From the NCBI GenBank assembly GCA_013433145.1, contig CM024189.1, positions 4,770,501 to 4,834,500 on the forward strand: a stretch of DNA of 64,000 bases. Direction: 5' to 3'. This document shows positions 44,401-57,825 of the stretch, one piece after another. Numbering within the stretch: the stretch's first letter is position 1; every line of letters starts with the position of its first letter. The notes below the pieces were generated by a model. The model was not told the origin of the DNA. It saw only the letters and a list, made by a program, of their open reading frames with translations, and ran no database searches. The translations under genes were made by a program, and so were the position numbers. Source of the DNA: Ascaris suum. Lineage: Eukaryota; Nematoda; Chromadorea; Rhabditida; Ascarididae.

Positions 44401-45190
44401 GCCTTTCGCTAACGTTCAATATGTGTATGCTGCAAAGAAAGGAAAATCCGCGCTGCAATTTTCAAAGAGTTTTCGGCGATGCTTGAACCCTGCAACCTGG
44501 GATGGAGACCAGAATCGGGTACAACATGAAGGTCAGGTTTATCATCTATAGATGAAAGAACCTCAATCTTTAGTCTAATAAAACGTTCATGTCTGTATTT
44601 AATATGAAGCACATTGCATTTTTCAAGGGAAAGATTTAGCTAGCATAATTTCGACCGTTTGGCGAATGCATCGAGGTCCTCTTGCAAAATATGGAAGCGG
44701 TAGGAAGGATCACACAAAGGACGACTAATTTTAAGATCAACAGCAACGAGCTTCACACTAATCAAACCATTATAGGAAACACTGTTAATGTATATGAGGA
44801 ATAAAACAGGAGCCAAGATACTTCCTTGCGGGACATCACCATGAAACGGTTATGGGCTGGAATTATCTAGCCACAGTTCTTATTTTGAAGGTTCGGGCAT
44901 ATAAAAATACTTCAACCCACCTCAGCAAAAAACTGCTCACACATATTTTTCCATTTTCGTGGGTGGTCTTTTATGGGAGACCATATTAAAGGTCTTGGCA
45001 TAATCTGGATATGAAATCTTTCATATTCACTGTAGGCACCAAGTCGCCTAAACAAGAAATTAGTTATGTCATCATGGAAAGCGAACTGTGCAGGGTTTGA
45101 GAGATTTGTTCGCATAAAAAGATCTAACAACGTGGCTCTGACGACTATCTCGAAGCAGCTACAAATGAAGGAGGTGAGATTAATCAGCAT
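44400..45190 (-). mobile_element. Decayed CR1/jockey-like reverse transcriptase
   Basis: The minus strand encodes INLTSFICSCFEIVVRATLL (the SLTS fingers motif) and QFAFHDDITNFLF. Further on come GDVPQGSILAPVLFLIYINS (motif B, GVPQGSxLGPLLF) and VAVDLKIS where active copies have YADD, so the catalytic pair is lost. Thumb-like LQEDLDAFAKRSKLC and LEKCNVLHIKY follow. Stops interrupt the frame. Ends of the element are not visible. Confidence 0.75.
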
Positions 45191-45199
45191 TTCAATGAA

Positions 45200-47315
45200 A
45201 GGCAGACGGCTTCTTCAACAAAAATGAAATGAACGCATACTTCCAGGATGAAGGGAGAGATAAACAACATATAAGCGACTATGAAATCGCTTTTGTAGTG
45301 GGTTTGAAAAAACGGCGACGCAATGCTGTATTGCCTTAAGACTCAGCCTTACGTGTATTATCGCAATTGTTGCGTCGCAATCTTCTGTCACAGTCCCGTT
45401 TATTGTTGAGAAAGAGGATTGCAGATGAAGCAATCTAGTATGTTACCTTGTGTGGAATCCTCTATCGATATACTGTTTATAAGAGAGACCTAAAAGCAGT
45501 CCCTCTTTCCTCCTAAAACTATAAAAAATCTCAATTATTGACCGGGAAAATGCAGAAAATGTTGCCTTTTACCACTGCTAATCTACACAATAGCATGTCT
45601 TTATTTTGCACTAAAGACTACGTTAGTTTGCTCTAAAAATGTTGCCTCCGTTCAGTTTCCTAGCATTAAGTCACAACTATTGGCATATTTAATGCGCACT
45701 TTCCATCTCCGGAAAACCTGGCAAATATAGGCCTCCCTCGGATCAAGCACTTCCTGATATTGCGAAAGGCAAAGCTCGCAAGACTCTATTCGAGGTGAGA
45801 CAGTATTTGTTTGCTCGAAATGACAATGTGTGATGTCGACACTATCGAAAGCGGTGCTTCTATTTAAAGACGAGGAGTGACAAGACACCAATTGCACTTC
45901 AGGGACAGTCCAATGTTAGAATCGTTGGGATGAGGAAGCACAATACCAGAACGTAAGGAATGTGACCAAGGTGACGCCAGACAGAGAAGTGTGGTCTCGG
46001 CTCAGATTCCCCTCTTCTCCGCCACCCTCCTTCCAACAGCAACCAGGCGCCACAAACAGTCACCGATATTAATTCCGTTCTTACAGTTTACGATAAGCGG
46101 AACTAGCTAAGCAATGACACAATAAACAAGCCTGCAAAGAACTGTTTTAATGTGAAAATAAACCGAATAAGCCGTATATGCAAGCCTAAAATACATGGAA
46201 TAAAAAACAAAATAGAACCTCGCAATCTATTACCTCAATTAAAAACCTTGGCCCGAAAACCTGTCCGTTCCCGAATAAAATCCCTTTAAGAGTTCGTGAA
46301 AAATCGAGCCTCTATCTCGAGAGGAGCTCCTTTCTCTGCGTTACAACAAATGTCCCCAGACTCTTATTTTTCACTGAGAGCATGCAGGAAGCATCCTACT
46401 CTGCCAAAAGCACTTCTCTCGCAATTCACAAAATTTTGCTTTTTTCTTCCACAGTTTCCTACTATTAGGTTGTAACTGCCGTTGCATCTTAGGTTACGCT
46501 GCACTTCTGTGCCTTCTGTGCCTCGCCTCGAATACGGACACTCCCTTCCCTCGAACAGAGGCTTCTTCGAGCATAAAACGAGGTATAGCTGCTCTAATCA
46601 AGATGGAACGGTATCATACGAATCTTTAAAATGCTGCAGACCACCCGCAACTTCCATGAAAAAGTGTTGAATGCGTTGCAGCGAGGAACAGCGGAAAATG
46701 GGTTCTTGGTAAGGGCGCGTGGAACACCTTTCAAAGGGTATGGTCTTCTGCGAACTAAACAGCGGGTGCAGGTTACGTTACTCAGGCTCAAAGATTCCAA
46801 GAACATGCTGTAGTGGTGGAACAAGACTGCCAAGAAAAGAATTTTCCAGCATAATGATAAGCTGACACTGCAAACGTTAAGCAGCTGCTCGCAAAAACGT
46901 CGTGGTAAAAGACGGCAGACGTTTGGCCGAGTATATATCGCCTTACGGCTGAGAGGAAAACGTATTACAACAAATGAGGAACAATAAAACTATAATGGCG
47001 CAATTTTTATCCTCTCGAATAGCGAGATAAAAAATCCCATAGGACAAAACATTCACCTTTTGCAGCAACCAGGATTTGTTTTTGCATCCTTCCTTTTTGA
47101 TGGTGTGCAGTACAGGCGTATCAGGTGCTCGCTATTTTGTGTCGACATGATAACACGGGGGATTATGATCGCACAACCATTCAGGTCACCAGAGAACCAG
47201 CCACAAAACGAATAGTGAGATCTCAAAGAACGATCACTCATAAAAGACCACCACAAGGCACCAACGTTTGGAGGTTGAGAACGGCTCTTCGTACGGAGTA
47301 ATGTATGATGTCGTG
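45200..47315. other. Region between retroelement and saposin-like exon
   Basis: No firm gene. A minus-strand segment near 45780-45720 (ESCELCLSQYQEVLDPREAY) has a CxxC spacing like the start of a saposin domain, but it lacks partners. The remaining exons of the saposin-like gene should lie here and were not identified. Confidence 0.3.
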
Positions 47316-47319
47316 ATAC

Positions 47320-47519
47320 CTACACTGAAAAGCCTTCTGAAGGATTTCTGATACTCCATTGATGTTCGAGAGATAGCTACTCACCATTTCATCCACGAGT
47401 TGTTCGCATTTGGAACATTCTATGCTTGGGCTAAACTTGGTCGCATTTACGAATGCAACCAAGATCGGTACCGAAAGTGGTTTTAAACCGGACCTGAGGA
47501 GATTTCCTGATAGCATCAT
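47320..47519 (-). CDS. Saposin-like protein, first exon
   Basis: The exon reads from ATG at 47519 to a donor near 47324 or 47320. It encodes a plausible signal peptide, with hydrophobic core PLSVPILVAFVNA. The first half of a saposin-B fold follows: ECSKCEQLVDEMVSSYLS, then VSEILQKAFQC. The CxxC pair, the hydrophobic spacing and a third Cys about 28 residues later match the family, whose members bind lipid and in nematodes include secreted pore-forming proteins of the gut. Downstream exons with Cys 4-6 were not found, so the gene is partial in my model and could be a fragment. The donor splits the third Cys codon or lies just after it. Confidence 0.5.
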
Positions 47520-50116
47520 TACGTATCCATGGAACTCTTAAAGAATGATTAGTCATTGCGGCTCATTTGAACGTAAATTATTGATAGTGAAGTGTACATG
47601 AAATATATTCATTTGTGCAACAAATCGTGCGGTATGTGCGTTACCATCTATTGTTATGCGGGTGTCGTTTACTATTGCTTTCTTCTAACTCATTTTGTTG
47701 TTTTTGTCTTTTCTTTCGGAATGTCGATTGTCATTCAATCTGGCAGCAACACTGACATATTTCTATCACTGATATGCGGTTTTGTTTATTCCTGAAATTA
47801 AAAAAAAAAATTCTTGAAGAATAAAGTTTGTGCGCTTGCACATGTGAATGCATTTGTCCTATGAAGTGCTTTCAAATGAGTACCTCAAGAGGTGTCATTG
47901 ATGAAATTCGATAAGGTGCATATGACCCACAAGGAGAAAATTGAAGTGGCTGAATTGAGGAGTTTCGCAATGAGTTTTGATGTATTAAGGAATGTTTCGA
48001 AGATGAAAATTAGAAGACAATTCGTTTGTAAAAAGAGAAAATTCTCACTGCAGTGTTAAACATAGAAACGTTGTGAGATTTGATTTGCTACACAAAATGG
48101 AGATGATATTTATAAAAATGGCCGAAATTTGATAAAATTTTGATGCTAGTTTTTTTTTTCTTTTTTTTTTGCACACAACGAAACCGACACACTTCAAGAG
48201 TAGTGCTCAAAGTCACTGAATGCACCGTGATGGACTATTTGTGAGCTTGACGGTTTGCGCTATTCGCTACTTTTCAGTATCGATGAGAATTCGTAGGGAA
48301 TCTCATAGAAAACGACATCGGTTCGCGCTGTTCGAAAAGTGTGCAGCAGATATTTTGTGGGAAAAAACTCGATTGTATTCAGCCCAAAGTATATGTTTAA
48401 GGTGAGGAAGCTTGTCACAGAAGAAGAGCTAATGCGCCTTGTAATCACTCAAAACCTGTGTATACTCAAGATGAAGCATCTGGAGGTTGGGATTAGGAGG
48501 GAGAGGAAGATAATGGACAGGATAAGAGCGCAGGTTGACAGGAAAAAAATTTTAGAAAGCATGATGCGCAGCATTAGTCATCGTCGAGAAAACATTCTTA
48601 TCGGGATGCTGTGGGTTGGCCTATTGACGCATCGCACATTGCTTTACGTAATAATGATCCAATAAACGCAACGACGTTTATCAAACACTACGCAAATGAT
48701 CGATATTGCTCAATTCGTTGTTGATCGATTCTCGCAGCAGAAAGACTTATAATGATACCTAAGATGAGTTTAACAAACATTCGATGATAAATACATTAAA
48801 ATATTGAAAATATTCGTCTAAAAAATTAGGAATGAAAATGTTCTTTTTTCGCAACATAATTTATTGATCGATTTGTAATTTACATCGTAACAGAGAGACG
48901 CTTTGCAAATTGCCACTTATTTAGAGCTTCTTTAAAACTTATTCATATTTATGGGAATGATAGACGTTAATTAGCTTTTTTTTTTTAAATTTACAGCTGT
49001 ATTTTCCTTAATGTCAGTCTGTTTAAAAAAATCGATTTGATATTTTATTCTATCTCATTGTATATCATTGTCATAGACGAGACGGTTCTCTTTCATTTCT
49101 TTTGCTTAATTGTTGAGTGAGTTTTTCCCCTTGCAGTCGAACAGTTTTAATATTCCATTTGCAATATCGTTAGTAATGCACCAAGATGGCCAGTGGGAAT
49201 TGAAGTTGTAGAGGAGCGGGAGAACGGGGAGTTGGGGGAAGGGGAAAGGAATAGTATAGGCGAAGAGAAGAGTAATTCAAATCGCCAGTTCCTACAAAAT
49301 CTCTTTAAAATATATACTGCGGTAATGTGGCTCACTTATGTAAATGAAGCATTAGCACGTTGTACGGTGTTTTATTTAATGCAACGAATCGCACCTCGAT
49401 CGCGCTGAAGAAATTTCATTCGGCAGTCGAACTGCAGCAGTGCCATGTGCGTAAAACGAAATGTCAACAGCGCACGTTCGGTCGTCCTAAACGCTCTCAT
49501 TTAAGCACGTCAGCTTTCATCTTTCTCTTTCTGCTCTACTCTTCTTTAATCGTATATTACTTCCTAAAAATTATATTTAACTCAGAAATCGAATAAGAGT
49601 AATGTTTTTTTACAAATATTTATAGCTAGACTTGCTGAAATTATCATATGCTATTCCTTATTCTTTAATCTTTAAAAGTCTCTCAGTTAGCCAAAAAATG
49701 ATTTTCTTGGGAAGTGGGAAGGCGGGAAGGATGTACTATACTAAAATTAATCTGTTTAAATCATACGATTAGGGCGACCGTTTATTTGCAACGAAGTCGG
49801 CATATCCGTCATTCCTGTTTGTTCAGCTTTGCTTTGCAATGAGAGATGTTGCTGCAAATGACTGCAAATTTTGATGTGCACTTGAAGGTGTTTTTTCGCT
49901 CGTCTCGATTCTACGATATTTTCATGTGTATTCATCTATCTAGGCATTGATCTTGTACAATCGAACTGTGGCCATCTGAATTGAAATTTTAAAGGAATTA
50001 GTTTCTGTTGCTAATATGAGTGTACCAAACATATACATGAGGATTCAACCATACGCGGCAAACGCATAAGAAATGTTGTTTATTCAAACGAAGCAATAAT
50101 CAACAATTTTATAGCG
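47520..50116. other. Intergenic region upstream of bestrophin
   Basis: AT-rich, with T-runs near 48150. It holds one protein-like open frame (48339-48665) reported separately. No other coding signal. Confidence 0.35.
48339..48665 (+). CDS. Hypothetical basic helical protein
   Basis: A 108-codon open frame includes charged helical sequence (LEVGIRRERKIMDRIRAQVD) and a more hydrophobic end (ENILIGMLWVGLLTHRTLLY). The amino-acid mix looks like protein rather than translated noise. I recognise no domain, and splice sites that would join it to other exons are unclear. It may be an exon of an unseen gene or a relic. Confidence 0.25.
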   Translation: MCSRYFVGKNSIVFSPKYMFKVRKLVTEEELMRLVITQNLCILKMKHLEVGIRRERKIMDRIRAQVDRKKILESMMRSISHRRENILIGMLWVGLLTHRTLLYVIMIQ

Positions 50117-53100
50117 ATGACTATTTCATATCAACTTGACGTATCTCGTGCATCTGCAATCTCATTCTTTCGGCTTCTCTTCCGTTGGCGTGCGAGTCTT
50201 TGGAAAAACGTTCTAAAAGAACTTCTCGTATGGTGCACACTCTATTTTATAATCGCATTTTGTTATCGATCCCCTTTCATAATGACCGACGCTCAACGAA
50301 CGTGAGAGTTTTTCTCCATTCCACGAAATATTTACAATTTTTCCACATTGAGGAGTATAGAATATACAAAAATCTGTACTAGTTGTATGTAGAATATATA
50401 GTATACAATACAATATACGACACACATAAATAGAGCATACCATATAAAGGATATAATATCAGTTATACTAACTTAGCAGGATGCGCTTCAAAGGAGAAAT
50501 ATGACGGGAGTAGCGCGAATAAGTGTCTCTGCCTATAGCTCGAAAAACTATGATACTTGATGTTTACTGCAATTTTTACTTCTGTCGTTCTTCTTGTATC
50601 AGTAGCTACTTCCTTCTAAAAAAACGACCCAAGTAGTTACCCTTAAAGATTATTTTACACAGTAAAGTTTTAAGCAAAATTTGAGCTGTATTTTTTAAAA
50701 TTCTTTTGAAAGGTTTTCAGCGAAGCGATTGAAGAAGTCAGTAATATTGTTTCTATTCACTCGATGTCGAATTAAAATAAACTTAACTTAAACGGCTGAC
50801 TAGGTTGCGCTTTTCACTTTCGAAGGAAGAAATTACCGTTCATCCCTTTAAAAAAAAAATCACCAAGCGCGGCATTATGAGCTAGCTGTACATGCGAATA
50901 GCAAAATCGTTCTACTTCAAGAAAATTGAATTTTTCGTTGCATCGAATGAAAAACCATCTATAAATTTTGACAATAAAGATCACGGAAACGTAATGAAGG
51001 TTTTGACCACTGAAACATTTCACTAAGCATAAATGTTTCTTTCTATCAACCTCAAAATCATGCTAACTGAATTGATACTCAACAAAAATTATTAAACAAG
51101 GAGCATCGTAGAAAAGATCATTACGAAAGGAAACAAGTGAATAATGCTAAAATGTGATGTGATGCTGGTGAACAAGTCGATTTCAGAACTTTCGAAAATT
51201 TGATTACCTATCTGAATACGCAACTTAATTATATTCCTCTCACATTTATTCTTGGATTCTATGTAAGCACAATTGTTCAACGATGGACTATCGTTTTTAC
51301 AAATATGGGTTATATTGAAAGGTATAGCTATTATTTTCATTGTCATAATCTCACAACCAAACAACTGCACAAAAGATACTTCTTTTTATAAACAAGTGAT
51401 TAGGAAAAATCCATTCTGGAACTGTTACAATTTTGTAGTTAGACTGCTAATGGAAACCGTTTCTGTCTGTTTCAGCAAACGAAGCCGACGACTAATCGAA
51501 TAGAAGTTGAAGAAAGCAGTGAAATGAAAAGCTTATGCACAAATATCATAAGCTCAATTAAAAGTATTAACACGTTGGTTTGCAGAATTTGCGCTCATGA
51601 AAATTGCGTTTTTTTTAGAGCTTTCCTGCTCAGAATATCAGATTAGTATGACTAAGAGAGAGATTCATTGTTCAGCGATTATTTTGCACTGTGAGACAAG
51701 ATGAAATACTAGACGGATATTTTGTGCCTTTCAGCGAGGCACTACTTATCAGTAGTTACGTCCAAGGTGACGACGAAGAGACGAAGATGATGCGTCGGTC
51801 GATGGTACGCTATATGTGTCTATCACAATTACTCGTTTACCGAGACATCAGCGTCGGTGTGCGCAAGCGATTTCCTACACACCAGTCGATTGTTCAGGCA
51901 GGTAAGACACAACGTGTGGTTTCTGCAGACTTTCCATCATACCTGACTTTCCATCATACTCATACTCCAGCTGATGTTTGACCCAAAACGAACGAATTCT
52001 ATATTGCAACCTCTACTGCGGAAGCGTTGCTCAGTTTAGATTGCAAGCGATGACGACTGGATTGCGACAAAAGTCCTCTGCTTTTCTCGCTCTCTTTTCT
52101 TTACGGGAACTGCAGTAGTGAGCCGAACGTTCTCGCTCTCATGTTCTTTTTGCAGTAATTTGTCGCACATATGTAAAACGGTATAGTTGTATGTTGACAA
52201 TAAATGTTGATGGAAATGGGCGATATGAGATATGCATCAGTGCAAAACTCTTTTCTAATCACATTTTTTTGAATGAGTTGGATTTTCGAACTTTTGAAGG
52301 GTTTTCATGATTCTTTATGGTAATAGAGAGAAAATGCTTATTTTTTATTGATCACATTTTGCACATGTTTTGCGGTCAACAGTGAGCAAAAAACATGCCG
52401 AAATCTCTGTTAAATTATTTCTCGACGGTTTTCCGCGCATAGAATATCCACAAACTGGTATTTCTTTGTTGATTCCTTGAAAATTTTCAGAATTCACGTC
52501 GTAATTAGCTTATTGACCATTTTTCGTTTCAAAGCAAACACAAAATATAAATTCATTATTGAAAAGGTTTCATGCTGGACCACGAAAAAGAGAAGCTGGA
52601 GTCGATCAAGCTGGACTACGATAAGTACTGGGTGCCTATCAATTGGTCATACACATTGTTCTTTGAAGCGCGGCGTGCTGAAAAAATTGCAAGCGACGCA
52701 ATGACGAATAAACTTTGTGACGTGAGTTTTTTTCTGTTAATATGGGATCACTTTATTCATCTTTTTCGCATCGAAATGATGGAGCGAAATTTTGATAAGT
52801 ATGAACTTTGGGGAACAAAAATGATGTCTACTCGTATCGAATTTTCATTCCAAGTTTTTGAGTTTCTAATTCGATGGCGACTGTTCACTCCTAGTCGCAC
52901 CTTGCGTGCTCATTTTTTTCACTTTGCTTCACTACTACATAAATTCTTCAACTGTTGTTGTTTTCGAAATAAACGATTTCGCAAGAAGAAAATAATCAGG
53001 TGGATGTTGAGCATATAGCTAAGACAATGAATAAGAAACAATTTCTTAAAGCAAAACGTGTCAAATCAATTATGAAAGCAAGCAGCAGAGCGATGAAAAA

Positions 53101-56100
53101 GAAATGCAATTCAGCAAGCGTACAAGCAACAATGAATTAACTCATTGTCATGGTATTTACACAGAAATGAAATCAAGTATAATGCAATGGACTGTCTCGG
53201 ATACGTTCAGCTTCACTAGAGTGACTCTGTTCCAAAAATTTCCTTTCATGATGAAATGGAGAGAATTCGCTTTTTTTTCAAACTCCGTCTAAATTTCGCT
53301 CATTCAATTTCGAATTCCATTATTTTTTTCCTCGTAAATTTACCTTGTTCAAATTATCGTGGATGATTTCTGCAATTTTTCAACTCATATAGTTTACAGG
53401 AAATGAAAGTTTTCCGTAATAATCTTCAAATGCTATGCAATTACGATTGGGTGCCCATTCCACTTGTTTATCCACAGGTAAGTGTTGTTCCTCCCGTTGC
53501 CTGAAAAAGAAGGAAATCTTCGAGCATTCATTGTCAACCAGAAAGCTGCATAGTTTTTGCGCTGATTGATCACCATCATAAGTCTAATGCATATAGTTGT
53601 AAATGGGGCCGCTCTTAGTTCGATTTGCGAAATTTTCAGGCAGCTTGCGCAAAAATTAGACCGTTTCAAGGCATACCTGCAAATAACAGTAACAAAAGAA
53701 CTTTTCTTGATTTCTATATTTATTACTACGATATTGCTGATTCAATAAAATTAGACTTTCTTTCAAAACAGCAATTGTTGTTTCGAGGTAGAAATTGCTG
53801 TGAAGCAGTCCCGGGCAAGTTGTTAAAGTGGAATACATTGATTGTAATTTTTTTCTTGAAGCACACCGAAACACTCGAAAAGCTGAAGTGTCGACTGTTG
53901 CACTTGCGAAGTGTGTCTTCAGAACATATTATAAGACTGAGAAATGATCCACATGCGAACGTAATGCAGCGCATATATTTAGGTGGTGATGATTGCGGTA
54001 TACTTCTATTTCACAGTTTGCTTGGTTTCGAGACAATTCACTCCATCCCACAGAAATAATCCGGCCAAAGGCGAAGTAAGTGTGTTATCTGCTGTTATGC
54101 TGCTCATTTGGAACGGCCCAGAGCAAGCGCTGAGGCTGATGAAAAATATATTGCTGCAGCGCATTTCTTTGTTTGTTGCAATGATTATGCTAGATAACCT
54201 ATAAACGTGTTATAATTAGTGCTTCGTGGGTTAGGGCTAAAATTTCCTGACTGAGCTGAATAATACTAAAAAGAACTTGCCTGCCCCACCTTCAGAAAGC
54301 GTTTTTTTTGGACAGCGCGATGTCATAAATCCATTTTACGATTAGCGACATCCATATTAAATATCTGCTACTCCTAAATCTGCCTCATGACTACCCATGA
54401 GGTCGCTCTAACGAGTCCCACTTGTTATCAGCATAAAAAACAACAACATTCAGCGCCAAAATGTTTTTTTAGCACATTTATTTCATCTGTTGTTTGCTCT
54501 GTTCATGTTCTATTTTGTGAGCCATATTTTTTTAAACTGCTATCATACTTGGATGATCCCTTCGTTTCCGATCCTCTTTCACCTGTTCTAGCCTTCCCAT
54601 GTACAATTGTTTATCTTCCTCTCACTATCTTATCAGAATCCTGTGATAATATTACCTCAATATTGCTGCAACCTCTGTACAGACAGTGAAACTTCGGATG
54701 ACTTCAATATCGGGCAACGAAAGGTGAATGAAAAGAAGCTGTTCAAGCGCCCGTTATTATGCGACCAGTTGACGGTAGTTTAGCACAGCTAACACCACTG
54801 AAACGATTGATAGTAGTTTAAAAGGTATAGGAAGAGTGGAAGATAGTGAGATGGTTATTGTTACAGATCGATGTCGTGGTCCCAGTGATGACGATTATTC
54901 AGTTCGTGTTCTTTGTTGGCTGGATGAAGGCGGCTGAAGTGCTTCTGAATCCGATGGGCGAGGACGATGACGACTTCGAGTGTAACTTCCTCCTCGACAA
55001 GAACCTTGCCGTAAAGTTGCTTAATTTGCCATGACAAAGCTTCTCGTGTTTCACGTAGTTTGATCTGTGGCGCAGGAAGTCAGAAATAGCGAATTAACTG
55101 CTTGAAGTCCAAATTAAGACAGCTACTTGACTTATCGGCTTCCATTATTGGATCTCCTCTTGGTCATCTGTCGGCAGTACCACTTTTGAGGGATTCAAGT
55201 GATCAACGGTCGTGAATGCCTTTCCTGGCCAAGAGAAAATGAGTTGCTTAGTGTTTTTTCGCAAGGTACGCTGTGCTGTGAAAATTGAAGATATCTGGCG
55301 CATCTTTTAAATGTGATGGAAAGTTGCAAATGTAAGCAAGCTTTCATAAATGGTTTAATCAATGAGACGAAAAATTATCGCGAAATTGCTGAAATGAATA
55401 ATTATTACATAGGATGCGTGAGCGTGTTTTATCGTAAAGATATATCTGAGGGCACCTGTAAAGAGTTGTTGAGGTGTGAGTGGATGAATGTGACAAAGTT
55501 GCTGTTTATTTTCTAATAAGTGACCAACTACGCTATCACCTACAACTTACTCACTTTCACAGAAATTGAAGGAAGGGTGGGGAGGATGAGGAAATGGCGC
55601 ATAAAGTGATGGAAAATTTGGTTTCGCTTCTGGCAACTACGCTATCACCTACAAAGGAAGGAGGAAATGGCGCAAAATAGGGCTCAACGTCTCTCATTGT
55701 GGAACTTCTTGGCTGAGTGAATTTCTCTCTCCTTTCATGCCAATGACTCCAGTGACTGCCATCATTAGCTAAACGGTTTGGCAGGCTCTGTGCCATCATC
55801 AAATGATGATCATCGATGCTCCAATATAAATGGTTTTTGAAATGTTGCTTCGAGTTTTGTCTTGTGCTCTAAATTCTTTACTCAAGCCATAACTCAGGTT
55901 TTCAATTTTTCACTACCACAATTTAAATCTTCTTTTAAGACTTCATTGAGTATCGTGGACGACTGTCGGGGTGATGCACCACCGGTGGAACCGGATCAGT
56001 TTTGGTTGAGCGGACATGTCGACCCTATCTACTCCGCATCAACCGCTGATGAGGACATCAATCCATTAGTCGGATCGGCTGTACACGCAAAGTATGTAGG

Positions 56101-57825
56101 CAGTTCACTAATGTTTCTCCGTTGATCTTGAGCAATAAAACATTGCAAACAAAACAGATATTTGTATTCTAACGTTAGTGTTGATAAAGCGCATAAATGT
56201 TTTTTTATCTTAAAATGAATTGATGTTAAAGAAAAGATATTCCAACTTTTCAATTTACATAACCTTGAAAAAATTCGTTTCATTTTAAGGCAATAGAATA
56301 GAGATACTCTGTTGAATTCATAAGCTATTATATACTTTAATCATGCGAGAAATAGGCGCGACTGTCTATTTATGTCCTTTATTTCAGCGATTTCTCAAGC
56401 AGTTCAAATTCAACTGATAAGCCTAGAGGTTGAGGATAATTGTAAAGAGATTGTAGTGAGAGATTAGAAGTTGATATTAACTCGAAGAGTCCGCTTTCAA
56501 AATTTTTGACAATGGACATTTTCAAATATGTAGTCTTATTGATCTGAACGCTCTTTCTCTTACCGTGCATCAGAACGATTTAAAACAAGGAAGTTTCCTC
56601 TCTTTAAGTCAGTTTACTCGTAGAAGATCTTCAGAGCTTCCGTTAAGTGAGATCTTGTAGGTTTTTGTTAAAAGCTTTGTTGAATTTTCCATTCAAATAT
56701 CATGTGGGTGGCATCAAAAGCCCCCTATAGGAAGGAACTTCAAGGTTTTTCATTTGAAGAAGCCTCCCGTATGAAATGACGATGCATCCAGTTTCGTTTA
56801 TTTCTTTTGACCTTATGGCCCTTAAAAATAAAAGATGAAATTTGCTGCTGTAGATTTTGTCTCAGGCTTGAGCAAGCTTAATTTAGTCGATGAGAATTAA
56901 AATCAATTCTAGGCAGTTTGATCCAAAAAGTCGATCCATTTGAAGGTGTTATAAAAAGTGGCTATGCCACAGAATAGAGGATCGAAGACTATTAATGTGA
57001 TACGTTTCGTTTGTAACTGACGGATAGAGAAGTAACACCTTCGAAGGTGCAATCCAGAAATGTTTGCTTTTGCTTTCTGCTAAAAAAATTCCAGGCAATG
57101 AAGTGAGGCTAATGTGGGGAGGGGGAGGAATGAGCAAACTATTAGGCACCCACTTAAAAAAACTTAGGAAATTGTTTCAATGCCCGTATACAGAGGTGAT
57201 AATTAGGGCGTGCAAATTAATGTTGGATGGACTAATAAGGCAGAGGGTTTTCACCACCGTCCACTAAGTGATTTCACTCATTCACTGGTGCGCTCATTCC
57301 AAACCGAACGAACGTTATTGTCGCTCATTCTCAATTTACTGTGATGGCTCGACTAACATTGGTTATACTATAGAAAACACATCGATTATGAGATAAAGCA
57401 CCACTAGGACGATGCAGTGTGTGCAGGTTGCGATGTGGTGGGAAGGTGAAGGACATTGTGTTCGAACTTCGAATCTCTTTTGATCCGTGAAGGTGTGGTG
57501 CAGAAACCAAATAAACTTTTCATGTTGTTTATCAGTTGAGTTTCGTCTATGAGTTTCTTCATCTTTTTCATATCAGTTTTTTGGGATTGAATGGATGGAT
57601 GGAATTTTGTTCTTTTCAGAAAACTTTCACCAGATACCTATCAACAAAAGGATATTGACTCATTATTTATTCAGGTTGTCAAGCGCAGGTGACGAAAACA
57701 AACCAGTTGAAATGGTTGCGAGGCCATCAATTTCTGCGCCTAGTACGCGTGCGACATCGCTGAGGCATAGATTTTCGAAGCGAATGTCGACAGTGTTCGG
57801 AACCTCAGTTGGTTTCCAGAAGTGA
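50117..57825 (+). CDS. Bestrophin-family chloride channel, 9 exons
   Basis: A calcium-activated anion channel of the plasma membrane that works as a pentamer. Exons: 50117-50301, 51187-51321, 51735-51901, 52567-52721, 53400-53477, 53983-54075, 54867-55010, 55940-56091, 57675-57825. Phases agree; 419 residues, shorter than vertebrate bestrophins because the variable tail is short. It begins [13 protein letters not shown] like human BEST1 (MTITYTSQVANA). The pore neck [11 protein letters not shown] keeps Ile78, Phe82 and Phe86, equivalent to human I76, F80 and F84. [25 protein letters not shown] and [13 protein letters not shown] follow. The calcium clasp GEDDDDFE is intact at 302-309. The end of exon 8, [20 protein letters not shown], is typical of the invertebrate family. 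Nematodes carry many bestrophin paralogues, so orthology is not assigned. Confidence 0.92.
55525..55690. repeat. Short direct repeat in bestrophin intron 7
   Basis: AACTACGCTATCACCTACAA occurs twice about 110 bp apart, with GGAAATGGCGCA also duplicated nearby. A local duplication; no function suggested. Confidence 0.6.

Noticed and set aside
53100..53290. Open frame in a bestrophin intron
   Set aside because: It lies between phase-matched bestrophin exons and has no similarity to the channel or any other family I know.
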